Positions 1 to 6,113 of a stretch of 8,685 nucleotides of DNA are shown here, piece by piece. This DNA comes from Hyphomicrobiales bacterium (GTDB taxonomy: Bacteria; Pseudomonadota; Alphaproteobacteria; Rhizobiales; Kaistiaceae). Positions within the stretch are counted from its first letter, which is position 1. Each line of letters starts with the position of its first letter. The stretch is taken from NCBI GenBank assembly GCA_017305815.1, contig JAFKJZ010000474.1:1-8685 (forward strand), written 5' to 3'. The notes beneath the pieces are model-generated. The model saw only the letters and a list, made by a program, of their open reading frames with translations. It did no database searches and had not been told where the DNA came from. The translations under genes were made by a program, and so were the position numbers.

Positions 1-1740
1 TCGAAGGAAATGTTCTTCGCCGAGACGATCGAGACACATGCCAACTCGATCCTCGATACCGTCGCGCCCTATGCCGCCTTCGTCGGCAGCGCCTTCGCGG
101 TCGCCTATTCGGTCCGCTTCATCCACTCGACCTTCTTCGGCCCGCCACCGACGGACCTGCCGCGCACGCCGCACGAGCCGCCATTCTGGATGCGCTTCCC
201 GATCCTGCTGCTGGTGCTCGCCTGCCTCGTCGTCGGCGTCATTCCGGGCATCACGATCGGTCCATATCTGCACACGGCCGTCACCTCGGTGCTCGGCGCG
301 CGCACGCCGGTATACAGCCTCGCCGTCTGGCACGGCTTCAACCTGCCGCTGATCATGAGCCTCGGCGCGCTCGCCGTCGGCCTCGTCCTGTTCGCGCTGC
401 TGAAGAACTACCTCGCGACCTCGGAGGAAGGCCCGCCCTATTTCCGCCGCCTCAAGGGACAGCGCATCTTCGAGCGCGCCATGGTCACGGTTTCCTGGCG
501 CTGGGCCCGCTTCCTCGAAGGCTGGCTCGGCACCCGCCGCCTGCAGCCGCAGCTTCGCTGGCTGGTGCTGGTGGCGCTGTTCGCTGCGATCTGGCCCCTC
601 ACCGTGCTCGGCTTCAACCGGGACAAGCTGACGCTCGCCGGCGCGGACCCGGCCTTTGTCGGCCTCTGGGCGATCGCCATCGTCTGCGCCATCGGCGCGG
701 CATGGCAGGCCAAGTTCCATCGCCTCGTCGCGCTGACGCTGATGGGCGGCGCCGGCCTCGTCACCTGCCTGACCTTCCTGTGGTTCTCGGCGCCCGATCT
801 CGCGGTCACCCAATTGCTGGTCGAGGTGGTGACGACGGTGCTGATCCTGCTCGGCCTGCGCTGGCTGCCGAAGCGCTCGCAGGAGATCGTCAACGGCGAC
901 GTCACGCTCGGCGCCAAGCTCCGCCGCTATCGTGACCTCATCGTCGCCGTCGCCGCCGGCGTGGGCATGATGCTCGTCTCCTATGCGATCATGACGCGCG
1001 CCGCGCCCGACACGATCTCCGACTTCTTCCTGCAGAAGGCCTATTCGGAAGGCGGCGGCCGCAACGTCGTCAATGTCATCCTGGTCGATTTCCGCGGCTT
1101 CGACACGATGGGCGAGATGACGGTTCTCGGCGTCGTGGCGCTCACCGTCTATGCGCTGCTGCGCCGCTTCCGCCCGGCCGCCGACAGCGTCGAATCGCCG
1201 GAACAGCAACGCATCCAGAACGCCGATGACGACGCGCGGCCCGACCGCAAGCTCGGCGACACCGTCAGCGACTACCTGCTGGTGCCCGCCGTCATCATGA
1301 AGTGGCTGTTCCCGGTGATCATCGTCTTCGCCGCCTACCTGTTCATGCGCGGCCATGACCTGCCCGGCGGCGGCTTCGCGGCCGGCATCGCGATGGCGGC
1401 CGCGTTCATCCTGCAATACATGGCCGCCGGAACGGTGTGGGTCGAGGACCGGCTGCGCGTGCTGCCGGTGCGCTGGATCGCGATCGGCCTCCTCCTCGCT
1501 GCCGTCGTCGGCTGCGGGTCCTGGGTGTTCGGCTATCCGTTCCTGACCTCGCATTCGCAATATGTCGATCTGCCGCTGATCGGCGCGGTTCCGTTCGCCA
1601 GCGCCCTGTTCTTCGATCTCGGCGTGTTCTCCCTCGTTCTCGGCGCCACCACCCTCATGCTGATCGCCCTCGCCCACCAGTCGATCCGCCGCCTGCGCGC
1701 GCCGCGGACGGCCCCGGCCACCAGCGAGGAGGCCGCCTGA
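1..1740 (+). CDS. mrpA: Mrp cation/H+ antiporter, fused MrpA-MrpB subunit (5' partial)
   Basis: Large subunit of the multi-subunit Na+(K+)/H+ antiporter of the inner membrane (Mrp/Mnh/Pha). Only the last 579 residues are present; the frame is open to base 1 and the first codons read SKEMFFAETIE, a motif from the end of the antiporter core domain. The SK lysine probably corresponds to the TM12 lysine of NuoL, so the missing part is roughly the first 400 residues. Several membrane segments follow, then the MrpA C-terminal domain with SAPDLAVTQLLVE (about 787-825) and LVDFRGFDTMGEM (1081-1119). A charged linker (about 1165-1270) leads to a fused MrpB (MnhB) domain with KWLFPVI and MRGHDLPGGGFAAG (1300-1386). 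The A-B fusion is typical of alphaproteobacterial group 2 operons. The ATG at 10 is internal, not a start. The stop overlaps the mrpC start by one base. Confidence 0.95.
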   Translation, partial: SKEMFFAETIETHANSILDTVAPYAAFVGSAFAVAYSVRFIHSTFFGPPPTDLPRTPHEPPFWMRFPILLLVLACLVVGVIPGITIGPYLHTAVTSVLGARTPVYSLAVWHGFNLPLIMSLGALAVGLVLFALLKNYLATSEEGPPYFRRLKGQRIFERAMVTVSWRWARFLEGWLGTRRLQPQLRWLVLVALFAAIWPLTVLGFNRDKLTLAGADPAFVGLWAIAIVCAIGAAWQAKFHRLVALTLMGGAGLVTCLTFLWFSAPDLAVTQLLVEVVTTVLILLGLRWLPKRSQEIVNGDVTLGAKLRRYRDLIVAVAAGVGMMLVSYAIMTRAAPDTISDFFLQKAYSEGGGRNVVNVILVDFRGFDTMGEMTVLGVVALTVYALLRRFRPAADSVESPEQQRIQNADDDARPDRKLGDTVSDYLLVPAVIMKWLFPVIIVFAAYLFMRGHDLPGGGFAAGIAMAAAFILQYMAAGTVWVEDRLRVLPVRWIAIGLLLAAVVGCGSWVFGYPFLTSHSQYVDLPLIGAVPFASALFFDLGVFSLVLGATTLMLIALAHQSIRRLRAPRTAPATSEEAA

Positions 1741-2081
1741 TGGAGCTCGTTCTCGCCATCGGAATCGGGGTCCTGATCGGCTCGGGCGTATGGCTGCTGT
1801 TCCGGCCGCGCACCTACCAGCTCATCATCGGGCTGTCGCTGATCGCCTATGGCGTCAATCTCTTCATCTTCTCGATGGGCCGGCTGAAGGTCGCCGCGCC
1901 GCCCGTGCTCGCCTCGGGAGCGCCCGTGAATCCTGCCGACTATGCCGACCCCATCCCGCAGGCACTCGTGCTGACCGCCATCGTCATCGGCTTCGCCACC
2001 GCCGCGCTGTTCCTCGTCGTGCTGCTGGTTTCGCGCGGCCTGACGGGCAGCGACCATGTCGACGGCCGGGAGCCCAACTGA
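1740..2081 (+). CDS. mrpC: Mrp cation/H+ antiporter subunit C (MnhC/PhaC)
   Basis: A small membrane subunit of 113 residues, homologous to NuoK of complex I and a usual partner of MrpA and MrpD. Three hydrophobic segments are visible (about residues 2-20, 27-46 and 75-98). The conserved family stretch DPIPQALVLTAIVIGFA lies at about residues 70-86, and an NLFIF motif sits at 40-44. The ATG at 1740 is chosen because it shares one base with the preceding stop (TGATG) and has a GAGGAGG ribosome binding site at 1726-1732, seven bases upstream. The length is normal for the family. The short C-terminal tail is hydrophilic. Confidence 0.96.
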   Translation: MELVLAIGIGVLIGSGVWLLFRPRTYQLIIGLSLIAYGVNLFIFSMGRLKVAAPPVLASGAPVNPADYADPIPQALVLTAIVIGFATAALFLVVLLVSRGLTGSDHVDGREPN

Positions 2082-3721
2082 TGACGTGGCTCGATCATCT
2101 CGTCATCGTCCCGATCCTGCTGCCGCTCTTCACCGGCGCGCTGCTGCTGATGTTCGACGAACGGCGCCACCAGGTGAAGGCGGCGATCAACATCGTCTCC
2201 ACCATCTGCCTCGGGCTGGTGGCGCTGACGCTGCTCGAAATGGCCGACACACCGACCGCCACGAACCAGGCGGCCGCCAGCGTCTACCTGCTCGGCAACT
2301 GGCCGGCGCCGTTCGGCATCGTGCTGGTGCTCGACCGGCTTTCCGCGCTGATGCTGGTGCTGACCGCGCTGCTGGCGCTGCCGGCGCTGATCTATTCGCT
2401 GGCGCGCTGGCACAAGAGCGGCCCACACTTCCACACCCTGTTCCAATTGCTGCTGATGGGGCTGAACGGCGCGTTCCTGACCGGCGACCTGTTCAACCTG
2501 TTCGTCTTCTTCGAGGTACTGCTCGCCTCGTCCTATGGGTTGATGCTGCACGGCTCCGGCCAGGCGCGCGTCAAGGCGGGCCTGCACTATATCGTCATCA
2601 ACCTCGCCGCCTCGTCGTTGTTCCTGATCGGCGTTGCCATGATCTACGGCGTCACCGGCACGCTCAACATGGCGGATCTGGCCCTTCGCGTCGCCGCCGT
2701 GCCGTCCTCCGACCGGATGCTGCTCTATGCCGGCGCCGGCATTCTCGGCATCGCCTTCCTGGTCAAGGCCGGCATGTGGCCGCTCGGCTTCTGGCTGCCG
2801 ACCGCCTACAACGCCGCCGCAGCGCCGGTCGCCGCCATCTTCGCCATCCTCTCCAAGGTCGGCATCTATGTGCTGATGCGGCTGTCGCCACTGCTCTTCG
2901 GAGCCGGCGCCGGCGATTCGACCGGCGTCGGCGACAACTGGCTTCTCGTCGGCGGCATGGTGACCATGGCCTTCGGCATCATCGGCGTGCTGGCCTCGCA
3001 GGCGAAGGGGCGGCTCGCGGGCTATTATATCCTGGTCTCGTCCGGCACGCTGCTCGCCGCGATCGGCATGGCCAATGCGCCGACCACGGCCGGCGCGCTC
3101 TACTATCTCGTCAGCTCGACCCTCTCGGTCAGCGCCTTCTTCCTGCTGATCGAGCTGGTCGACCGCGTGCAGGATCCGGCCGCCAACGTGCTCGCCGTCA
3201 CCATGGACGCCTATGGCGACGACATGGAAGAGGAAGAGGCGGAGGAGGAGATCGGCGTCGCCATTCCCGCCACGCTCGTCATCCTCGGCATCTGCTTCGC
3301 GAGCTGCGGCCTGCTGCTCGCCGGCCTGCCGCCGCTCTCCGGCTTCATCGGCAAGTTCGCCATCCTGACGGCGGTGTTCAACCCGAACGGCCTCACCCAG
3401 GGCAGCACGCTTTCGCTCGCGAGCTGGGTCTTCGCCGGCCTGCTGGTGATCTCCGGCCTCGCGGCGATGATCTCGATCACCCGCTCGGGCATCCAGACCT
3501 TCTGGGCGCCGATCGAGGGCCGCGTGCCGCGCGTGCTGCTGATGGAAATCGCGCCGGTCGCCTTCCTGCTGGCGCTCTGCGCCGGCCTCACCATCTATGG
3601 CGGCCCGGTGATGACCTACATGGAGCAGACCGCGCAGTCCCTGCATTCGCCGCAGACCTATATCGAGGGCGTGATGCGCGCGCCGCGCGTCTTGCCGCCG
3701 GCGGCGGAGGTCGCGCCATGA
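2081..3721 (+). CDS. mrpD: Mrp cation/H+ antiporter subunit D (MnhD/PhaD)
   Basis: The second antiporter-core subunit (546 residues), related to NuoL/M/N and thought to carry the proton path of the Mrp complex. About 14 hydrophobic segments can be read. Key charged residues of the family are in place: Glu145 in VFFEVLL (TM5), Lys229 in FLVKAGMWPLG (TM7), Lys259 in ILSKVGIYVL (TM8) and Lys425 in LSGFIGKF (TM12). An unusually acidic loop, with ten Asp/Glu in eleven residues, runs from 380 to 390 between two membrane segments; similar acidic stretches are, from memory, found in rhizobial PhaD. The ATG at 2081 shares one base with the mrpC stop (TGATG), and the N-terminus starts directly with a membrane segment, so longer in-frame openings to the left are not needed. 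No strong ribosome binding site is present (weak GGGAG near 2068), so translation probably depends on coupling to mrpC. Confidence 0.97.
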   Translation: MTWLDHLVIVPILLPLFTGALLLMFDERRHQVKAAINIVSTICLGLVALTLLEMADTPTATNQAAASVYLLGNWPAPFGIVLVLDRLSALMLVLTALLALPALIYSLARWHKSGPHFHTLFQLLLMGLNGAFLTGDLFNLFVFFEVLLASSYGLMLHGSGQARVKAGLHYIVINLAASSLFLIGVAMIYGVTGTLNMADLALRVAAVPSSDRMLLYAGAGILGIAFLVKAGMWPLGFWLPTAYNAAAAPVAAIFAILSKVGIYVLMRLSPLLFGAGAGDSTGVGDNWLLVGGMVTMAFGIIGVLASQAKGRLAGYYILVSSGTLLAAIGMANAPTTAGALYYLVSSTLSVSAFFLLIELVDRVQDPAANVLAVTMDAYGDDMEEEEAEEEIGVAIPATLVILGICFASCGLLLAGLPPLSGFIGKFAILTAVFNPNGLTQGSTLSLASWVFAGLLVISGLAAMISITRSGIQTFWAPIEGRVPRVLLMEIAPVAFLLALCAGLTIYGGPVMTYMEQTAQSLHSPQTYIEGVMRAPRVLPPAAEVAP

Positions 3722-4203
3722 GAAAGGTCCTGCCCTATCCGCTGCTGACGGCGTCGCTGCTGCTGATGTGGCTGCTGCTCAACAAGTTCTCACTCGGCCA
3801 CCTGCTGCTCGGCGCGGCAATCGCCTATGGCGCCTCCTGGGCGATGACGGCCCTGCAGCCCTCAAAGCCGCGCATCCGGCGCTGGGACCTGATCCCTCGC
3901 CTCTTCTTCCTGGTGCTCGGCGACATCTTCCGCTCCAATATCGCGGTTGCCACCATCATCCTCAATGGCAAGCGCCGGCCGCGCAATCCGGGCTTCCTCA
4001 CCATTCCGCTGCAACTGCGCGACCCGACCGCGCTGGCGGTGCTCTCCTGCATCCTGACCGCAACGCCCGGCACCGCCTGGATCGAGTACCATGCCGACAC
4101 CGGCCGACTGATGATCCATGTGCTCGACCTGGTCGACGAACAGGCCTGGGTCGACCTGATCCGCAACCGCTACGCCCGGATGCTGTCGGAGATTTTCGAA
4201 TGA
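3718..4203 (+). CDS. mrpE: Mrp cation/H+ antiporter subunit E (MnhE/PhaE)
   Basis: Membrane subunit of 161 residues, needed in most systems for assembly or full activity of the Mrp complex. Two hydrophobic segments at the N-terminus (about 5-22 and 28-46) and an amphipathic region around 60-82 precede the soluble domain. The family signature TATPGT at 114-119, followed by the WIEYHADTGRLMIHVLDL strand region, is present. The start codon at 3718 overlaps the mrpD stop by four bases (ATGA), with GGAGG at 3706-3710 seven bases upstream. The length is normal. Confidence 0.95.
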   Translation: MRKVLPYPLLTASLLLMWLLLNKFSLGHLLLGAAIAYGASWAMTALQPSKPRIRRWDLIPRLFFLVLGDIFRSNIAVATIILNGKRRPRNPGFLTIPLQLRDPTALAVLSCILTATPGTAWIEYHADTGRLMIHVLDLVDEQAWVDLIRNRYARMLSEIFE

Positions 4204-4481
4204 GCGCGACGATCCTCCTCTGGTCCGTGACGCTGTCGCAGTGGATGCTGGTGGCGGCGATGGGCTGCGCCGCATTCCGCGTCATCCGCGGCCCGCGCGC
4301 GCAGGACCGCGTGCTCGGCCTCGACGCGCTCTATGTCGCCGCCATGCTGCTGATCCTCACTCTCGGCATCCGTTCCGCCAGCACGATCTATTTCGAGGCC
4401 GCCCTGGTGATCGCGCTGCTCGCCTTCGTCTCGACGGCGGCGCTCGCCAAGTTCCTGATGCGCGGCGAGGTGATCGAATGA
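4200..4481 (+). CDS. mrpF: Mrp cation/H+ antiporter subunit F (MnhF/PhaF)
   Basis: Small membrane subunit of 93 residues with three hydrophobic segments (about 5-27, 43-58 and 64-86). The family motif RGPRAQDRVLGLDAL lies at 30-44; Asp36 in DRV is the conserved acidic residue linked in studied Mrp systems to Na+ transport. The ATG at 4200 overlaps the mrpE stop by four bases and has a GGAG ribosome binding site at 4188-4191. A longer opening in the same frame reaching back into mrpE is only the mrpE sequence read in another frame. Confidence 0.95.
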   Translation: MSATILLWSVTLSQWMLVAAMGCAAFRVIRGPRAQDRVLGLDALYVAAMLLILTLGIRSASTIYFEAALVIALLAFVSTAALAKFLMRGEVIE

Positions 4482-4864
4482 CCGGCCTCGACGATTTCCC
4501 GCTCTGGGCGGCGATCCTCGTTTCGCTGCTGCTGCTGCTCGGGTCCGGGCTGACGCTGCTCGGCACCATCGGCCTCGTGCAGTTCAAGAGCTTCTACGAG
4601 CGCATCCACGCGCCGACGCTCGGCACCACCTGCGGCGCCGGCGGCGTGCTGATCGCCTCGATCCTGTTCTTCTCGGTTCTGCAGTCGCGCCTCGCCCTGC
4701 ACGAACTGCTGATCACCGTCTTCGTGACCGTGACGACGCCGGTGACGCTGATGCTGCTCGGCCGCGCCGCGATCTACCGCGACCGCATCGAGGGCAAGGC
4801 GGGTATGCCGGAATTCGACACCGGCGCGCCGCCGCCCCGCGACGAGGCGGTCGAGAAGGGCTGA
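4478..4864 (+). CDS. mrpG: Mrp cation/H+ antiporter subunit G (MnhG/PhaG)
   Basis: Last subunit of the antiporter operon, 128 residues. Three hydrophobic segments (about 8-33, 52-70 and 76-95) are followed by a hydrophilic tail. Family motifs are clear: LLGTIGLVQFKSFYERIHAP (27-46) and VTTPVTLMLLGRAAIYR (85-101). The ATG at 4478 overlaps the mrpF stop by four bases (ATGA), with GAGG at 4467-4470. The C-terminal 25 residues are rich in Pro and charged residues and carry no recognised motif. The operon ends here; a 128-base gap with its own regulatory site separates it from the dehydrogenase, which therefore looks like a separate transcription unit. Confidence 0.95.
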   Translation: MTGLDDFPLWAAILVSLLLLLGSGLTLLGTIGLVQFKSFYERIHAPTLGTTCGAGGVLIASILFFSVLQSRLALHELLITVFVTVTTPVTLMLLGRAAIYRDRIEGKAGMPEFDTGAPPPRDEAVEKG

Positions 4865-4895
4865 GCGCGCGGCACAGCCGACACCCGGCCTGGTA

Positions 4896-4912
4896 GCAGG
4901 GTTCAACTCTGC
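4896..4912 (+). terminator. weak hairpin downstream of the mrp operon
   Basis: GCAGGG and CTCTGC can pair (six pairs, one of them G-U) around the loop TTCAA, 31 bases after the mrpG stop. There is no T-run after it, so it is at best a weak or factor-dependent transcription end. It could equally be chance structure; I see no better terminator for the mrp operon in the gap. Confidence 0.25.
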
Positions 4913-4918
4913 GTCATC

Positions 4919-4932
4919 TTGACGTGCATCAA
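4919..4932 (+). promoter_or_regulatory. FNR/FixK-type binding site upstream of the dehydrogenase
   Basis: TTGACGTGCATCAA matches the consensus TTGAY-N4-RTCAA of the FNR/FixK/Anr family in all ten defined positions. Its centre (4925.5) lies about 67 bases before the dehydrogenase start codon. A -10-like TAGCCT at 4956-4961 would place the transcription start near 4967-4968, so the site would be centred close to -42, the class II activation position where the regulator replaces the -35 contact. The -10 element itself is poor (TA...T conserved only), which fits an activator-dependent promoter. Oxygen-responsive control is inferred; no regulator gene is in the window. Confidence 0.65.
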
Positions 4933-4955
4933 TGCCGACTGACGGCGCTTGCCGT

Positions 4956-4961
4956 TAGCCT
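4956..4961 (+). promoter_or_regulatory. possible -10 element for the dehydrogenase promoter
   Basis: TAGCCT keeps the three most conserved positions of the -10 hexamer (T, A, final T). It begins 23 bases after the FNR/FixK-type site, against 22 expected for class II FNR promoters. No matching -35 hexamer is evident apart from the TTGACG inside the palindrome, which is too far away. The call depends on the site upstream. Confidence 0.35.
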
Positions 4962-4981
4962 TGGCCCGTCCATCGGGTAGC

Positions 4982-4987
4982 AGGAGG
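4982..4987 (+). promoter_or_regulatory. strong ribosome binding site for the dehydrogenase
   Basis: AGGAGG lies five bases before the ATG at 4993 and fixes that start in preference to the second ATG at 5002 (Met4). It is much stronger than the sites inside the mrp operon, as expected for a gene translated independently. Confidence 0.85.
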
Positions 4988-4992
4988 TCCAG

Positions 4993-6066
4993 ATGCCACG
5001 CATGAAAGCCGCCATCTTCGTCGAACCGGGGCGCATCGTCCTCGACGAGAAGCCCATTCCCGACGTCGGCCCGCGCGACGCGCTGATGCGCATCACCACG
5101 ACGACGATCTGCGGCACCGACATCCACATCCTGAAGGGCGAATATCCCGTCGCCAAGGGCCTGACCATCGGCCACGAGCCGGTCGGCGTGATCGAGAAGC
5201 TCGGCTCCGCCGTGGAGGGCTACACCGAGGGCCAGCGCGTCATCGCCGGCGCGATCACGCCGAGCGGCCACAGCTATGCGTGCCTCTGCGGCTGCGGCTC
5301 GCAGGACGGCCCCGGCACCAAGCACGGCTTCAAGGCCACCGGCGGCTGGAAGTTCGGCAACATCATCGATGGCTGCCAGGCGGAATACGTGCTGGTTCCG
5401 GACGCCGCCGCCAATCTGAGCCCGGTCGCCGAGGGGCTTTCGGACGAAGAGATCCTGATGTGCCCCGACATCATGTCGACGGGTTTCGCCGGCGCCGAGA
5501 GCGGCGGCGTCAGGATCGGCGACACGGTCGTCGTGTTCGCGCTCGGCCCGATCGGCCTCTGCGCCGTCGCCGGCGCCAAGCTGATGGGCGCCACCACGAT
5601 CATCGGCGTCGACACCGTGCCGGAGCGGCTCGCCGTCGCGAAGAAGCTCGGCGCCGACATCGTCGTCGATTTCAAGAAGGGCGACCCGGTCGAGCAGATC
5701 ATGGCGCTGACCGATGGACGCGGCGTCGACGTGGCGATCGAGGCCCTCGGCACCCAGGGCACCTTCGAATCGGCGCTCCGCGTGCTGCGCCCCGGCGGCA
5801 CGCTTTCCAGCCTCGGCGTCTATTCGAGCGACCTGAAGATCCCGCTCAGCGCCTTTTCGGCCGGTCTCGGCGACAACAAGATCATCACCTCGCTCTGCCC
5901 GGGCGGCAAGGAGCGCATGCGCCGGCTGATGAACGTCGTCGCCTCCGGCCGCGTCGACCTGAAGTCGCTGGTCACCCACCGCTTCAAGCTTGACGACATC
6001 GAGGCGGCCTACGACCTGTTCGGCCACCAGCGCGACGGCGTGCTGAAGGTGGCGATCACGCCCTGA
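4993..6066 (+). CDS. zinc-dependent secondary-alcohol dehydrogenase family protein
   Basis: Medium-chain dehydrogenase of 357 residues that should oxidise an alcohol or reduce a ketone/aldehyde with a nicotinamide cofactor. It resembles the Clostridium beijerinckii/Thermoanaerobacter secondary ADH group: GGWKFGNIIDG (117-127), MCPDIMSTGFAGAE (156-169), CPGGKERMRRL (302-312) and SGRVDLKSLVTH (318-329) all have counterparts there. Predicted catalytic zinc ligands are Cys40, His61, Glu62 and Asp159. The Rossmann loop is ALGPIGL (183-189). Asp207, at the end of the second strand (IIGVD), suggests NAD+ rather than the NADP+ used by the clostridial enzymes. The usual four-Cys structural-zinc lobe is absent; instead Cys97, Cys99 and Cys101 alternate in YACLCGCG. 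The natural substrate is not shown. The gene stands alone between its own promoter region and a terminator. Confidence 0.92.
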   Translation: MPRMKAAIFVEPGRIVLDEKPIPDVGPRDALMRITTTTICGTDIHILKGEYPVAKGLTIGHEPVGVIEKLGSAVEGYTEGQRVIAGAITPSGHSYACLCGCGSQDGPGTKHGFKATGGWKFGNIIDGCQAEYVLVPDAAANLSPVAEGLSDEEILMCPDIMSTGFAGAESGGVRIGDTVVVFALGPIGLCAVAGAKLMGATTIIGVDTVPERLAVAKKLGADIVVDFKKGDPVEQIMALTDGRGVDVAIEALGTQGTFESALRVLRPGGTLSSLGVYSSDLKIPLSAFSAGLGDNKIITSLCPGGKERMRRLMNVVASGRVDLKSLVTHRFKLDDIEAAYDLFGHQRDGVLKVAITP

Positions 6067-6074
6067 GCCCTGAG
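6061..6074 (+). repeat. 7-base tandem duplication over the dehydrogenase stop
   Basis: CCCTGAG occurs twice without a gap (6061-6067 and 6068-6074). The first copy contains the last sense bases and the TGA of the dehydrogenase; the second puts another TGA at 6071-6073. This is probably a minor slippage duplication without function. Confidence 0.5.
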
Positions 6075-6113
6075 GCGGGCGTCCCCTCCGTCTCGGGTCG
6101 CCCGTCCCTTTTT
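6074..6113 (+). terminator. rho-independent terminator of the dehydrogenase gene
   Basis: An outer stem of eight pairs (6074-6081 with 6099-6106, one G-U) and an inner stem of three (6083-6085 with 6095-6097) form a long GC-rich hairpin. It is followed by CC and five T (6109-6113). It begins eight bases after the dehydrogenase stop. The last T residues are also the complement of the TAA stop of the convergent isomerase gene. On the opposite strand there is no T-run, so it should work mainly for the + strand. Confidence 0.75.

Noticed and set aside
1940..3646. Minus-strand open frame of 568 codons opposite mrpD
   Set aside because: It mirrors mrpD and its product is an implausible mixture rich in Arg, His, Gln, Glu and Asp, typical of the antisense frame of a GC-rich gene. 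No motif or ribosome binding site supports it.
2056..3717. Plus-strand frame overlapping mrpD and running into mrpE
   Set aside because: Only its last part, from 3718, is real (mrpE). The earlier part is mrpD read in another frame and is Arg-rich without membrane segments.
4919..4947. Ordinary sigma-70 promoter with TTGACG as -35
   Set aside because: At 15 to 19 bases downstream there is no acceptable -10 hexamer; the TTGACG is better explained as half of the FNR/FixK-type palindrome.
4903..6027. Minus-strand open frame of 374 codons opposite the dehydrogenase
   Set aside because: The plus-strand gene has all catalytic motifs and a strong start. The antisense product has low-complexity Ala/Asp/Arg composition and no recognisable domain.
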